A DNA stretch of 5,794 nt, from positions 1 to 5,794 of the forward strand of contig RZYD01000160.1 in assembly GCA_009930445.1 (NCBI GenBank), in the 5' to 3' direction. Made by a program: the position numbers and the translations under genes. The notes below the pieces were generated by a model that searched no databases, had not been told where the DNA came from, and saw only the letters and a program-made list of their open reading frames with translations. This document shows, piece by piece, positions 5,549 to 5,794 of the stretch (the stretch's first letter is position 1; each line of letters starts with the position of its first letter). Origin of the DNA: Bacteroidia bacterium. GTDB lineage: Bacteria; Bacteroidota; Bacteroidia; Bacteroidales; BM520.

Positions 5549-5794
5549 TTAATAGATTAACTCCTGCGTATCTATAATGGCGTTTTCCAGCGTCTTTTTG
5601 AGCAGATTACGATCCGCTTCCGAAGGCAATTCACTGATGCGCTTATGAAAGGTAAGCGTGACTCTCCGGCCGTCCAGCGCTTTATTGTCGAGCAGCAGCA
5701 AGTCAAGGGCAACCGAGGCACACTGCATATTCTCGGGCGTCTGACAGTTTTTAATAATTGCTAATGCTCTGAATTGGTTCCAGTTGTAGTTTAC
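5549..5794 (-). CDS. 3' end of an unrecognised gene (81 codons visible)
   Basis: The frame is open from the window edge to the TAA at 5549-5551, so the start lies beyond 5794. The visible residues begin V-N-Y-N-W-N-Q-F-R-A-L and end D-T-Q-E-L-I-Y. The segment is rich in charged and leucine residues (A-L-D-L-L-L-L-D-N; L-L-K-K-T-L-E-N-A-I-I), looks soluble and mostly helical, and has no membrane segment. It is supported as a real gene by its continuous frame, normal composition and the tight 13-nt spacing to the MBL gene, which suggests one operon. I do not recognise the family and assign no function. Confidence 0.65.
   Translation of the reverse strand, partial: VNYNWNQFRALAIIKNCQTPENMQCASVALDLLLLDNKALDGRRVTLTFHKRISELPSEADRNLLKKTLENAIIDTQELIY

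Noticed and set aside
1..5794. CRISPR arrays, tRNA or rRNA genes, insertion sequences, integrase or attachment sites
   Set aside because: No spaced repeat array, tRNA-like cloverleaf, transposase or long terminal inverted repeats were seen on either strand.

Overview
The window looks like a chromosomal piece of an anaerobic Bacteroidota, probably Bacteroidales. Three signals support this. A secreted protein carries a type B type IX secretion (T9SS) sorting domain, which is a Bacteroidota trait. Three promoters match the Bacteroidota consensus (TTG, about 19 bp, TAnnTTTG), and all three share the same -7 box, TATTTTTG. An [FeFe]-hydrogenase maturase gene (hydG) indicates hydrogen metabolism under anoxic conditions. 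I cannot name a genus.

Layout, left to right. (1) 16-2067, plus strand: a single gene for a secreted 655-residue multidomain surface protein (Ig-like, LamG, SprB-like and PKD-like domains, then the T9SS type B C-terminal domain). It has its own -7 box and ends in an intrinsic terminator. (2) 2066-2345, minus strand: a small TM1266/ACT-like regulator-type gene with its own promoter, convergent with the T9SS gene. (3) 2481-4613, minus strand: a compact hydrogenase-maturation transcription unit, in the order promoter, TM1266-family gene, hydG, a frameshifted TM1266-family gene, and a perfect 10-bp-stem intrinsic terminator. (4) 4614-4752: an intergenic region with small inverted repeats. (5) 4753-5794, minus strand: a PhnP-like metallo-beta-lactamase-fold hydrolase, preceded 13 bp upstream by the 3' end of an unrecognised gene that runs off the window.

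How the genes work together. HydG makes the CO and cyanide ligands of the hydrogenase H-cluster. The small TM1266-family proteins are known as neighbours of [FeFe]-hydrogenase genes and are presumed regulators or sensors, but their function is not established. The notable point is that three such genes surround one hydG and fall into two sequence subtypes. The first gene of the operon is TM1266-proper-like. The two downstream copies share a different signature (R-I-x-[IL]-H-E and a C-terminal M-V-F). One of these two is broken by an apparent one-base deletion, while the other is intact behind its own promoter. HydE, HydF and the hydrogenase itself are not in the window. The T9SS cargo gene and the MBL hydrolase appear unrelated to hydrogenase maturation.
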